From assembly GCA_012026835.1 (NCBI GenBank), contig VEPN01000002.1:99726-163725 (forward strand): 64,000 bases of DNA, read 5' to 3'. This document shows, piece by piece, positions 34,056 through 43,082 of the stretch. The notes below the pieces were generated by a model. That model was not told the origin of the DNA, did no database searches, and worked only from the letters and a program-made list of their open reading frames with translations. The position numbers and the translations under genes were made by a program. Origin of the DNA: Candidatus Methanoperedens sp. Its GTDB lineage: Archaea; Halobacteriota; Methanosarcinia; Methanosarcinales; Methanoperedenaceae. Every line of letters starts with the position of its first letter. The first letter of the stretch is position 1.

Positions 34056-37000
34056 TCTCTTTCCTCCTTCAAGATTTTAGTTATAGAGTGATATATCTCC
34101 ATCATATCAAAAAAGAGACCTGAGAGAACAGAATTTTTTACAAATTCAAACATTGGATTCTCCTTTGGCTCTTCATCTTCCATTATTGTTCTATTAATTC
34201 GCAGCACTCTTATTATGGAGTCTTCCACGAATTTTTCAAGTGTGGCTCTATCCTCCACCCCCCATTCTTCTATCTTAGAAGCGATTAATGTTCTGAAATT
34301 ATGAAGTTGAGACGTTGTATTTTTCTTTTTAAAGTCGTCTTCTGTTTCTACTAAATACTTCCTCAGTTCCTCTATATAATCAATCTCTTCAAGATAATAA
34401 GGTCTTGGACCAAGTTTGCCCAGTAATGGGTGGTCACGTTTATTTTTTTCATTTAAAACGATTCCAAATCGTTTACTGGAGCTATCGACAAATTCAAAAT
34501 CAAAGAAACTGGGGAATATTATTATCTCATCGTTTCTTTGTATGTGCATTGCGTGAATAAGAGGCATTTTGATAGGCTCTTTATTGTTTAGTAAGAACGT
34601 CTCAAAATAAGACTGTCTGGCGGGTAAATTTTCTCCTGAATTTACTGCAAAATATGGGTAATAATTATCTATTATTTTTCTATCAGCAGTGCATACATCC
34701 ATTATATGACTAATAGGATTAATGCCCTTATCAAAAACAAGCCTTATAGCTTCAACCTTTTTGCTAACTGGATTTATATTTTCAATCCCAGAGCTTACAA
34801 CTCTCCAATTTTCACTATCTTTTATATGTCTAAACATTCTCCTTGAAGCATCTAAAGCCATATACAAGGGAGTTTTTCTGTGAAAGTACGTAATTCCAAG
34901 ATGCAGAGGCAATCGGTTTCGGACTTTTCCAAATTCAGTTTCATATTTTTCTTTTATTCTGCTGACGATATTTAAAGCAATGCTACCTGGCACAATTACA
35001 ATGGAGCTTACTGACGATTGGAAAACATCTATAAAAGGAACGTAATGGCTTTTAAACGAAGAGTACTTTATATTTTCATGCTCTATATCTTTCCATTCAT
35101 TTTTGTTTGGATCTCTAATCTTTAGTACCTTAATTTTCTCGTTTTCCTCTTCTTTCTTGTTCCTAAATAAAATCTGAAGATTGTAAATCGATATTAGCTC
35201 TTGTTTATTTTTATCCCAATACGCGCTTGTTTTAACACCATCAATCTCTATTTCATATAATGCAGAATCTCCGAGGTCATCCCGAAGCCCAATATGTAAT
35301 CTATTATATCTTAACTTCCTCAGCCAGTCCCTTTTTGCTGCCTTGAATCTTAAGATATCTTCTTCATACACATCTTTCCGTGATAATACATCGTCTAAAA
35401 CTGATTCCCAGAACCTGTTTGTCGTACCACAGATTCTCCTCAGCCGAGCAGGTGAGGGGTGTTTTTTGAAAAGAAAAAGAGCTAATTCTTCTCCAGTAAT
35501 TGCTCCTTTTACGATTCCTAATGTGTCCCTATCTTTAACTATTTTTTCCACAAACTCTTTTGTTGTTTGTCCATGGTAAGCATCGCTTAGCGCTTTAAAT
35601 TCTTCCCATTTGTTGTTTGGTTGAGTCAAAGGTACAGTTAATTTACTTAATAGTTCACTATAAGGATTATTGAGATTTAAAGTAAAATTCTTATTTTTCT
35701 CGTATGTTTTTCCATTCACATCTTCAAATGATTGTGAAAAAATTGTATTCAAACATTCTCCACTTAGCCATTTTGTAATATTGAACTGCCCGTAAATAAT
35801 TGCTACTTTGTCATTTATATCCGAAATTTCATCTAACCAGATAGTGGCTTCTTTGCCATTGTTTATTTGGTAAACCCAATCTATTGTTCGCCCTTCCCTC
35901 CACTCTACGCATACTTTACACAAATCCTGTCTTTCGCATTTTGGTCTTACACCGCAGACAGGACATACATCAGCCTGGAGGGCGTTGTTAAAATTACATT
36001 TATTGTTATAATAGCGACAGTTAGACATTTTGCATGTCTTATTATCAAAAACTTCTGATTTCACACCGTTTAGAGCAATAGCATCCCAGCGTTTTTTCCA
36101 GTGCGGTATTTCCCCGCTCAATATTGGAATATCCAGATTTTTCGATTCATCAACGAGCTTGCTTAATTCTGTCAAAGACCTCGAATGTTTGCTTATCTTG
36201 ACATCCGGAATAACCTCGCCATCTAATAGTACTTGGAATTTTTGTATTATTTGTTCTTTTAGCAGTTTTTTTAAATCGTTCAATGGCAGTTCTTCGAGGT
36301 CAGGCAATACAAAGTAAATACCCCTCTCGTCTTTGTATATCTCATTCCCAACAGGATAATCCAGTTCGATTATTCTTTTAATCCCATCTAATAGACTGTC
36401 AAGTGTTTTTCGCCTCCCCTTTATGTCTCCTATTTTCAGTCCTTTGTAAACAAATCCCAACGAATCAAAATTTACAGCTAAAATTTTCCATTTTATATCT
36501 GCTGATTCGGGTAATTGAAACTTTGTTTTATTTTGTTCATATTCATAGTTTAGCAGGATTCCAGCGAGAGTTGCTTTATAAAGAGCTACTACAGAATACG
36601 AATGATCCCATAAAGTAACATCATTTGATGCGCGCCTTGTTTCACCTAACGCTTGTAAAAATGCCCACTCAGCTTTTTTAAATATAGATGCTCTAATCCC
36701 AGAATCGGCACCATTTTTAATCTCGTTCCATGGAATGACTTGATTGTTCTGTTGGGCTTTTATAATACGATTCAACTGATTTTCAAGTTCTATGCAGAAA
36801 TCATTTCTAATTCTTTTTAAATCATCTAATATTATTTTCTGATTTTCATGACCAAAGGCAGTTGCTATAAAAGTGTCATTTTTTGTCTGTTTTTTGCCTG
36901 GTGTTCCTTTATCTACACCCGAATCAACACCATCAACCCCCCCAGGTGCTTTTAGATATTTAATAAAATTACTTTTACCAGCCCCTCCATGATGGTTTTC

Positions 37001-37285
37001 AATAAGTTCTCTTAAAATTTTAATATTATTTTTGATTAATAAATCTGGAGTTTCTATCGCATCTATTGTGTCTATTAATGTCTGTGAGATGTATTTAGAA
37101 TCCAATATTCGATTATGGTAGAAAGTGATTGGATCATTATCTTTAGATTCGTACCCTATAAACTCTTCACCCAACTTCCCTAAATCATGAATCAGCGCTC
37201 CGATTTCTGCAAGGAGAATTGTATCTTTATGTTTCTCTATTACCTGCTTGATATCTATCATTCTAACTCCTTCATCGATAAACAA
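34052..37285 (-). CDS. Diverged Cas10 (Csx11/type III-C-like) with HD domain but no GGDD
   Basis: Large subunit of the type III complex, 1077 residues. The N-terminal HD nuclease has LIHDLGKLGEEF (His33/Asp34) and a downstream ENHHGG. A zinc-finger region with many Cys is near residues 410-460 (CPVCG, CKVC). In the second palm domain, where active Cas10 has GGDD, the aligned segment near residue 763 reads IVIVPGSIAL, while the following YFHRKTPLYMALDASRRMF keeps the Cas10 pattern. The cyclase that makes cyclic oligoadenylate is therefore probably dead. This is the defining trait of subtype III-C (MTH326-like, Csx11). The HD nuclease should still cut DNA. Confidence 0.85.
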   Translation of the reverse strand: MFIDEGVRMIDIKQVIEKHKDTILLAEIGALIHDLGKLGEEFIGYESKDNDPITFYHNRILDSKYISQTLIDTIDAIETPDLLIKNNIKILRELIENHHGGAGKSNFIKYLKAPGGVDGVDSGVDKGTPGKKQTKNDTFIATAFGHENQKIILDDLKRIRNDFCIELENQLNRIIKAQQNNQVIPWNEIKNGADSGIRASIFKKAEWAFLQALGETRRASNDVTLWDHSYSVVALYKATLAGILLNYEYEQNKTKFQLPESADIKWKILAVNFDSLGFVYKGLKIGDIKGRRKTLDSLLDGIKRIIELDYPVGNEIYKDERGIYFVLPDLEELPLNDLKKLLKEQIIQKFQVLLDGEVIPDVKISKHSRSLTELSKLVDESKNLDIPILSGEIPHWKKRWDAIALNGVKSEVFDNKTCKMSNCRYYNNKCNFNNALQADVCPVCGVRPKCERQDLCKVCVEWREGRTIDWVYQINNGKEATIWLDEISDINDKVAIIYGQFNITKWLSGECLNTIFSQSFEDVNGKTYEKNKNFTLNLNNPYSELLSKLTVPLTQPNNKWEEFKALSDAYHGQTTKEFVEKIVKDRDTLGIVKGAITGEELALFLFKKHPSPARLRRICGTTNRFWESVLDDVLSRKDVYEEDILRFKAAKRDWLRKLRYNRLHIGLRDDLGDSALYEIEIDGVKTSAYWDKNKQELISIYNLQILFRNKKEEENEKIKVLKIRDPNKNEWKDIEHENIKYSSFKSHYVPFIDVFQSSVSSIVIVPGSIALNIVSRIKEKYETEFGKVRNRLPLHLGITYFHRKTPLYMALDASRRMFRHIKDSENWRVVSSGIENINPVSKKVEAIRLVFDKGINPISHIMDVCTADRKIIDNYYPYFAVNSGENLPARQSYFETFLLNNKEPIKMPLIHAMHIQRNDEIIIFPSFFDFEFVDSSSKRFGIVLNEKNKRDHPLLGKLGPRPYYLEEIDYIEELRKYLVETEDDFKKKNTTSQLHNFRTLIASKIEEWGVEDRATLEKFVEDSIIRVLRINRTIMEDEEPKENPMFEFVKNSVLSGLFFDMMEIYHSITKILKEERE

Positions 37286-37289
37286 CTGT

Positions 37290-38399
37290 TCATCTGCTAG
37301 TATCTCCTGAAATACAACTTGCTAACTCGCTCAAACTCTTGAATTTAAAACTCCAAATACCTTCCATCCCTTTCTTTTTTTCAAAAAATTCATTTAGTTT
37401 GTAGCGTACCAGTAATTCTCCATCTTGTAATGAGTCTGTAGATGTCCCAAAACCAGAGTTCTTTTTTGCAGAAAATCCATAGGTAAGAAACATTTCTTTA
37501 ATTGCAGCACAACTATGATGAAGGTCAATCAAAATCTCACTTTCTATACTTGCGTCCTTTTTTCCAAAGAGATCATATGGAGTGTAGAGCAATGAAAATA
37601 CTCCCTGCGCTCCAGCAGGAACACACTCAACATAGATCGGATTCTTTCCAGTTTTAGTTTTGCGGTCATGAGGATTGATTACTATGAGATCGATTTTGTT
37701 AAAAAAAGTCGGATAAAAATGAAGTCGCCCTTTGAAATGAATCAGACGATCATCTTTTCCAAAGTTTTTGCCGATTAAATGGTGATATTGTGTTACTGCA
37801 GATGGTCTTAGATTATCCAAATATCCGGACCAACCCTTAGAAAATTTTTCATCCATTCCCTTTTCACTACCGAACAGCAACATCTGACGTAAGCGTTCAG
37901 CTGCAAAATCCTCATCTCGCATATCCTTTATAGTTTCTAAATACGTTTTCATCCATGTCCAGCGTAAATTGCCCTTCCAGGAGGCAGATGAAATAGTTGG
38001 TATTTTAAAGATTTTATCTTTTCTTACCGGATTGTCAATAATATATAAAGGTTCATCATCTCGTGATATGTATGGTTTAGCGAGTGTAAAACCAAATTGA
38101 ATAATCCAAGAATAAGGCAAGAATACCAGAAAATCGTTTGAGGGCTTCAATAAGCCTAATTGATTCATGCTTTCCAAGTTAGGTTTAATTAATTGGGTGT
38201 CATATGGATTGAATGTGCTTCCACGTTGATGTACCAGACTTCTATACTGAGAACGTCCTAATTCCTTCAGTTCATCCTTGCTTTTTGTTAATGCCAGAAG
38301 CTGTATCTTGGTATATAGATTTAAAGTAGTATCTTTAGTAATACGTTCAAGGTCATATATAGATAAACCACCAAAATCAGCGTATATGTCTTTCATCAT
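37290..38399 (-). CDS. cmr6: Type III RAMP protein Cmr6-like (Cas7 group)
   Basis: A 369-residue RAMP protein. IPTISSASWKGNLRWTW is the Cas7-type loop; GRLHFYPTFFNKIDLIVINPHDR followed by NPIYVECVPAGAQGVFSLLY matches the Cmr6 strand order, and the end has the glycine loop YGFSAKKNSGFGT. Cmr6 sits at the head of the complex near the spacer 3' end. It overlaps cmr1 by four bases and precedes cas10 by five. Confidence 0.8.
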   Translation of the reverse strand: MMKDIYADFGGLSIYDLERITKDTTLNLYTKIQLLALTKSKDELKELGRSQYRSLVHQRGSTFNPYDTQLIKPNLESMNQLGLLKPSNDFLVFLPYSWIIQFGFTLAKPYISRDDEPLYIIDNPVRKDKIFKIPTISSASWKGNLRWTWMKTYLETIKDMRDEDFAAERLRQMLLFGSEKGMDEKFSKGWSGYLDNLRPSAVTQYHHLIGKNFGKDDRLIHFKGRLHFYPTFFNKIDLIVINPHDRKTKTGKNPIYVECVPAGAQGVFSLLYTPYDLFGKKDASIESEILIDLHHSCAAIKEMFLTYGFSAKKNSGFGTSTDSLQDGELLVRYKLNEFFEKKKGMEGIWSFKFKSLSELASCISGDTSR

Positions 38400-39616
38400 C
38401 CTATCACACTCTTAGGGTTATATTCAAAAACTTTTTTGGAACCAGGAAACATCCCTTTTTTGTCGGCAATAAATTCATCTAAGAAGGTTGTTACTGTCTT
38501 TAAATCCACCCCAATGGTCTTTGGAACATAACCCCATACCTTAAGATAATATTTTTCATTGGGTGCTTCTTTGAAGAGATGACTTACGTGAATTTTGCTG
38601 GCTGATTTGCTATCACCCAAGCTTCCAAAAAGATCACTGGTTATTTTTGAATTTAATCTTTCTTTGAAAAACGGACGCATACCAAAATCTCTCCCGCGAC
38701 TGGTGAACGGGTTTCGAGTACTACTTTTATACCGAATATCAAAAGCACATGGGATAAAATATGACCGGTAGTCAAAATTTGATGGAGCCCTTCCCACAAT
38801 CCACCCTACCCCTTCATAGGGAGCAGGATCTTTCATTTCGTATATTATGGAAAAAAAATTATTAAGATTAAAGTGTTTTTCGTCATTTTCCCCTTTTTTG
38901 CTTTTTTGTATTTCTTCTTGCACATATCTTTTCCCACTTTCTAACATATCATTATTTAATCCATTTAAGATTTTAACTTGTCCAAATCCATTTTGGCTTT
39001 TGGCACCCAATGCCCCCAATGAAGTAGTCACCCACAATAGATAATAAAGAATGTGTAGATTTTTTTCTTCATCCCCATGGATTGATAAAAAAGACATGTC
39101 AAATGGATCACTGCTCCATAAAGTACTATTTCTAAAAATAAACTCAGTTTGCATACCCTTTCCTTTTTTCTGTCCACCCAGTTCTTGACCACCAAAAATA
39201 CGAAACAACCAGTTTCCGTTGGTGGCATATACACCTTGATGAGTGACAAAAAATAGAGGAAGCGTTTTCAATCCTTTTATTTCTATTCGGAATCTCTTAG
39301 CCAATCCCGTGCAGCCAAATAATCTGCAAACTGCACATACATCCTTAAGCCCTTCTTTAAAAGCTTCATCAACATTTTCACCACAATTTATAGCTTTTTC
39401 ATATGCATCCGAGTCAAATTTGCATCTTTTACTAACATCATCGTCGGTTGGATCGCAGGCATAACCATCCAAACTTCTAACAATACCTTCATACCACCAA
39501 CGCAGTGATCCTAAAACTCCTGTTTCTGCAGCAGAAATGCTGTCACGATCAATGTTTCCTGTCCAAATAGGCGTGAGTGTTTTGAGTTTAAATGGAGGAT
39601 TTTTCGGATTATACAC
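38396..39616 (-). CDS. cmr1: Type III RAMP protein Cmr1
   Basis: A 406-residue double RAMP protein. The N-terminal LKTLTPIWTGNID and GVLGSLRWWYEGIVRSLDG are the clearest Cmr1 signature, and GALGAKSQNGFGQV is the glycine loop. CAVCRLFGCTG follows the first motif as in many Cas7-group proteins. Cmr1 caps the complex beside Cmr6. The start lies inside the end of the HEAT-repeat gene by eight bases. Confidence 0.9.
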   Translation of the reverse strand: MYNPKNPPFKLKTLTPIWTGNIDRDSISAAETGVLGSLRWWYEGIVRSLDGYACDPTDDDVSKRCKFDSDAYEKAINCGENVDEAFKEGLKDVCAVCRLFGCTGLAKRFRIEIKGLKTLPLFFVTHQGVYATNGNWLFRIFGGQELGGQKKGKGMQTEFIFRNSTLWSSDPFDMSFLSIHGDEEKNLHILYYLLWVTTSLGALGAKSQNGFGQVKILNGLNNDMLESGKRYVQEEIQKSKKGENDEKHFNLNNFFSIIYEMKDPAPYEGVGWIVGRAPSNFDYRSYFIPCAFDIRYKSSTRNPFTSRGRDFGMRPFFKERLNSKITSDLFGSLGDSKSASKIHVSHLFKEAPNEKYYLKVWGYVPKTIGVDLKTVTTFLDEFIADKKGMFPGSKKVFEYNPKSVIG

Positions 39617-40697
39617 TGAATAACCCCCTTTGTATAGACTGGCACAATTCAGAATATTTACTGTTCACAATCTCAGCCATCTCATGATTTCCATTCTTTA
39701 ATAAAGTCATATATGCCTCTCCTATGGCTTGTCTTCCGGGATCCCCATTAATTTTTTTAAGAGCTTCTGCAATTGCCTCGCCAACTTGTCTATCTTCCTC
39801 AGTTTCCAAACAATTTTTTAAGGATTCTATTGCCATCTCATCTTTGAATTCTCCTAAAGTTTCTGCTGCAGCTTTTCTGACTTGCCTTTGATTATGTTTC
39901 AATAAAGAAACAAGCTTGTTTTTTGATCCAGTTGCTGATATTTTAGGTAAAGCTATTACCGCAGCTTCAATTACATTCCATTCGGTGTCATTTAAAGCAG
40001 GTATTACAGCTTCTTCAGCCTCAATGTTTCCAATTGTTCCCAATGCCTCAATTGCAGCTTGACGGAGTCTACAATCATTATCTTTCACCACAGTCTTTAA
40101 TCCTTCAATAGCTCTTGCGGCTCCAACATTTCCCAAAGCGAGGCAAGCCTCCCTTCTAATTTCCCAATTCTCATTTTTGTTCGTCATCAGCTTTATCAAA
40201 GCTTCTATTGCTTCGGTAGCTTGCATACGCCCTAAAATAACTACAGCACCGTATTTAACTCCTCGTGGATCATCATTATTGAGAAGAGAAATAAAATTTT
40301 CAATTTCATTTGCTCCTCGCATTTCCTGAAGAGCGCTTCCCAAAAAGTCCACAACTTCATTATCCTCATTAAAAACTTTGTACCATTCTACTAACATTGG
40401 TTCAATTGACAATGAACCAATGCTCTTAAGGGCATCCGCAGCTTCTTTTCTTTTTATTCCATTCTCTCTGTCTTTCAGTGCGTCAATTAATAAAGGGATT
40501 GATTTTTCTTTTGCTTTTACCAATATTTCCTTAGCAGATTTACGTGTTTTTTCATTACTGCTACCCAAATTGTTAACATAGCGTTGCAATACCTGTGGTC
40601 TAGCCCAAAATCTTGGGATAAGCCATCTACTCACACCCAGTATATCGCAGATTGTAGAAATTATTTGAAAAGCTAAACCCGCATCCACTTTAAGCAC
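39609..40697 (-). CDS. HEAT-repeat protein in the type III operon
   Basis: A 362-residue protein made of about eight HEAT/PBS-lyase-type repeats of 30 residues (for example AIEALIKLMTNKNENWEIRREACLALGNVG and the following units). A hydrophobic N-terminal helix precedes them. HEAT repeats bind proteins. It overlaps both the HD gene upstream and cmr1 downstream, so it is an integral member of this operon. Its role could be a scaffold or regulator of the HD protein or of the effector. No catalytic motif seen. Confidence 0.82.
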   Translation of the reverse strand: MLKVDAGLAFQIISTICDILGVSRWLIPRFWARPQVLQRYVNNLGSSNEKTRKSAKEILVKAKEKSIPLLIDALKDRENGIKRKEAADALKSIGSLSIEPMLVEWYKVFNEDNEVVDFLGSALQEMRGANEIENFISLLNNDDPRGVKYGAVVILGRMQATEAIEALIKLMTNKNENWEIRREACLALGNVGAARAIEGLKTVVKDNDCRLRQAAIEALGTIGNIEAEEAVIPALNDTEWNVIEAAVIALPKISATGSKNKLVSLLKHNQRQVRKAAAETLGEFKDEMAIESLKNCLETEEDRQVGEAIAEALKKINGDPGRQAIGEAYMTLLKNGNHEMAEIVNSKYSELCQSIQRGLFSV

Positions 40698-41058
40698 CTT
40701 TCTTTAAAACTTGTAAAGAAATCCAATTCTCCTGTATACAAATCTCAGAGAAAATAAAAATCAAAGGCTCAATCTGTCTACATGTTTCCTCTCTTCCTTC
40801 CCATTCCCTTGGTGTCAACCAATCACTGGCTATCTGGATTTTCAGCACCTCATGTACCCTTGGAGCAAGCCTCCCAGCATCATGGTGAAGCGATACTAAC
40901 CCTGCCGCTCCCTGCCACTTCTCCGGAAAATGCATTCTTATGAATTTCGCGCCAAGCTCCTGGTGCTTCCCACTCTCACCTGTCCCCTGCCAGAACTTCC
41001 CTATGTCATGCACCGCCGCCGCCAGTAGCAGGTTCTCATAATCCTTATTTCCACCCAT
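40690..41058 (-). CDS. Free-standing Cas10-type HD domain protein
   Basis: A 122-residue HD protein. LLLAAAVHDIGKFWQGTG, GKHQELGAKFI, LVSLHHD and IASDWLTPREWEGREE follow the order seen in the HD domain of type III-A/B Cas10 (Csm1/Cmr2), including the AD.LS..ERE-like segment just after it. Everything beyond is missing. It may be a relic of an ordinary Cas10 or a free nuclease that works in trans; its clean coupling to the HEAT gene favours a retained function. It is the first gene of the type III operon. Confidence 0.75.
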   Translation of the reverse strand: MGGNKDYENLLLAAAVHDIGKFWQGTGESGKHQELGAKFIRMHFPEKWQGAAGLVSLHHDAGRLAPRVHEVLKIQIASDWLTPREWEGREETCRQIEPLIFIFSEICIQENWISLQVLKKGA

Positions 41059-41075
41059 GGATTCGGGAACGTGTT

Positions 41076-41094
41076 TAACCTGTATAAATTTTTC
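41076..41094 (-). promoter_or_regulatory. Type III operon promoter
   Basis: On the minus strand GAAAAATTTATACAGG (41079-41094) is a BRE/TATA-like box centred about 27 bases before ATG 41058, giving a leaderless message. The type III genes therefore form their own transcription unit inside the adaptation locus. Confidence 0.55.
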
Positions 41095-41205
41095 GTAATC
41101 TTATAAAACCGCGACGAACTCTCCCCATTTGCGATCAACTTCTTCTTACCTTGTTCTCAGCCGCAAATCCTATGAAAATAACTCACATGGCATCTCCTGC
41201 TTGCA

Positions 41206-42093
41206 CTACGCCATGCACTCTGCCGCATACATGCATCGCCTCTCGCATTCGGCCATGCCGGGGTCTTTCTCCTCGTAGACCATTTCTAACTTTTTATCTC
41301 TTTCCTCAATCCACCAGCTTCGGAGGTCATCGCTGATGTGGAAAAGGTCGCGCTCAACCAGGAGGCGGTCGTCCTTGAAATTCAGGAAAACCGTGCATCC
41401 TACATCAACAGGAACTTCGTATACGCTCTCAAAGACAAGAGCGTAGCCTGTTGCGTAAAGCTTGTAGGGGTTCACTTCCTCCTTTTTTATCCCGGTTTTA
41501 ACATCGAACATGATATTGTGCAGGTAGTCGTAGCAGTCCACGCTTAGGATGCCGCTGCACCCTATCAGTTCACCGCTGATCTTATGTTCGATAAGGAAGG
41601 GCGCTGAGGTTGCGATCATGTCTTCCTCTGTAGAGTATGGCTGACTGCTTAATGCATCTCTGAATTTGGATTCGGCGTTGGTGAGGACATGCTTCCAGAC
41701 CATCCCGGCATATTTTTTTATAAGCTCAAGGTTTCCCTGGATATTCTCAAACTTCTGCACATTATACCACTCTTCAAAAGCTGGATTGAAGTTCTTCCGC
41801 CGTACCTGCCTGTATGCCTCGTTTATTGCAGCATGGGTAACAGAACCCAAAGATACAGGGTATGTCATCTCACCTTTCTTTTTAAGCACATGCTTCAGGT
41901 AGACATCCCTCGATGTTGGACAGTACTTGCTGCATATAGAATACATTGGGAGCTTTACATCGTGGTAGGGCTTTAATGGGGAATTATCCCAGCTCCATCC
42001 TCTAAGTTCCTCTGTTACTCCAACACTCCTTGAAAGGGGGCGGAGCTTCTTTAAGAGCTGCTTATGCTCGATATCGTTTAAGTAATACACCAT
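41206..42093 (-). CDS. csa1: Cas4-family adaptation nuclease Csa1
   Basis: A 295-residue member of the Csa1 branch of Cas4. ELRGWSWDNSPL and SICSKYCPTSRDVYLKHV (Cys54, Cys58) are its signature; the nuclease core is MFDVKTGIKKEE preceded by SGILSVDCYDYL, and the Fe-S cysteines at the end are 283, 287 and 293. Csa1 in Sulfolobus takes part in spacer acquisition. It follows cas2 with a four-base gap. Confidence 0.88.
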   Translation of the reverse strand: MVYYLNDIEHKQLLKKLRPLSRSVGVTEELRGWSWDNSPLKPYHDVKLPMYSICSKYCPTSRDVYLKHVLKKKGEMTYPVSLGSVTHAAINEAYRQVRRKNFNPAFEEWYNVQKFENIQGNLELIKKYAGMVWKHVLTNAESKFRDALSSQPYSTEEDMIATSAPFLIEHKISGELIGCSGILSVDCYDYLHNIMFDVKTGIKKEEVNPYKLYATGYALVFESVYEVPVDVGCTVFLNFKDDRLLVERDLFHISDDLRSWWIEERDKKLEMVYEEKDPGMAECERRCMYAAECMA

Positions 42094-42097
42094 AGCA

Positions 42098-42382
42098 TCA
42101 CACTATCTGCACGCTTGAGTCTTTTACGAGACATGCGCCGCTGTTACTGATAATCTCGGCTGTGCCTGTACACCGGTCGCACAGGGGAATGATAAAGATG
42201 CTGTCGTGCCCATCGTTCACGAACTGGCTTACTCTTCTGCCCAGCACAGCCCTGTCATTGGCATTCAATTCACCTCTGAAAGCGCTATACTGGATACGGG
42301 CAAGACCAAAAGTCTGGAGCATGGTAGCGAGCCTCTTTCGCTGCCCATCATCCGTTATATCGTATACTACGAGGCAATTCAT
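42098..42382 (-). CDS. cas2: CRISPR adaptation protein Cas2
   Basis: A 94-residue ferredoxin-fold protein. The first strand MNCLVVYDITDDGQRKRLATML with Asp8, and the VFRGEL-like SAFRGELNA segment, are typical. It bridges two Cas1 dimers during integration. The start overlaps the csa3 stop (ATGA). It is separated from cas1 by the type III operon. Confidence 0.94.
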   Translation of the reverse strand: MNCLVVYDITDDGQRKRLATMLQTFGLARIQYSAFRGELNANDRAVLGRRVSQFVNDGHDSIFIIPLCDRCTGTAEIISNSGACLVKDSSVQIV

Positions 42383-42981
42383 ATTATTGCAATCCTCCCC
42401 GCACTGGTTATCTTGAAGCCGTTTCCTTCACTCACATAGCCCATAGCTTTGAGTTCCCTGAGATGGCTGTAAGCCATGCCCTTGGAGATGCCGACCTTTA
42501 CCGCTATCTTGCTCACCGAGGTCTCGCCGCTCTCAAGCTGCTCAAGCACGGCGCGCTTTGTATCCGAGATGCCGAATCCTAGCAGCGGGAACTCAAGCAC
42601 GAACTGGTCTTCCTCTGTAACATAGACAACCTGCTCTACCATCTCTTTCCGTGCATAGGATCCGAAGAGTGCGCCGAACGCCTGAGGTTTCCTGCCACCA
42701 GAGACGTTCACGATTACCCGCTGCCCTCTTGCGTTCTCTTCTTCTATTATTGCCGCAACATCCCGTGCAACCTTCACCACGTCATAGATGGTTGTGTATT
42801 TTTTCTCTACCTCAAGGACCGAGCCGAAGGTATCTGTAATCATCTTCTCTGCACGCGCCTTCTCTTCGGGCGCTTTCTCCTCAGTAAGCAGAATGATGCG
42901 CGAGGGTGAGAAGCGGGTAGCGCAGACAATGACAGGCTCGATTGAGTAGATGGTTGAGATGAGTGTGAGGTTGGTTGTCAT
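42379..42981 (-). CDS. csa3: CARF-HTH regulator Csa3
   Basis: A 200-residue transcription factor. The N-terminal CARF domain has the ligand loop VNVSGGRKPQAFG; the C-terminal winged helix is AVLEQLESGETSVSKIAVKVGISKGMAYSHLRELKAMGYV. In Sulfolobus Csa3a activates the adaptation genes and Csa3b controls interference genes, with activity tuned by cyclic tetra-adenylate. Here it heads csa3-cas2-csa1. Since the type III Cas10 seems unable to make the signal, the ligand source is an open question. Confidence 0.93.
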   Translation of the reverse strand: MTTNLTLISTIYSIEPVIVCATRFSPSRIILLTEEKAPEEKARAEKMITDTFGSVLEVEKKYTTIYDVVKVARDVAAIIEEENARGQRVIVNVSGGRKPQAFGALFGSYARKEMVEQVVYVTEEDQFVLEFPLLGFGISDTKRAVLEQLESGETSVSKIAVKVGISKGMAYSHLRELKAMGYVSEGNGFKITSAGRIAII

Positions 42982-42993
42982 TGATATGTATTT

Positions 42994-43051
42994 TGAATAT
43001 AAATGTATATATTCTTTACTGAGTTATGAATGTATATGATGTATGAGTGAA
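42994..43051 (-). promoter_or_regulatory. csa3-cas2-csa1 promoter with TTCACTCATA motif
   Basis: On the minus strand an AT-rich TATA region (ATATACATTTATATTC, about 42995-43010) precedes csa3. TTCACTCATA lies at 43042-43051, 61 bases from the start codon, matching the cas1 promoter motif in sequence and spacing. Its place upstream of the TATA box suits an activator. Confidence 0.55.
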
Positions 43052-43082
43052 GGATTGAAGTGTACAAATGTAATCTTCACGT

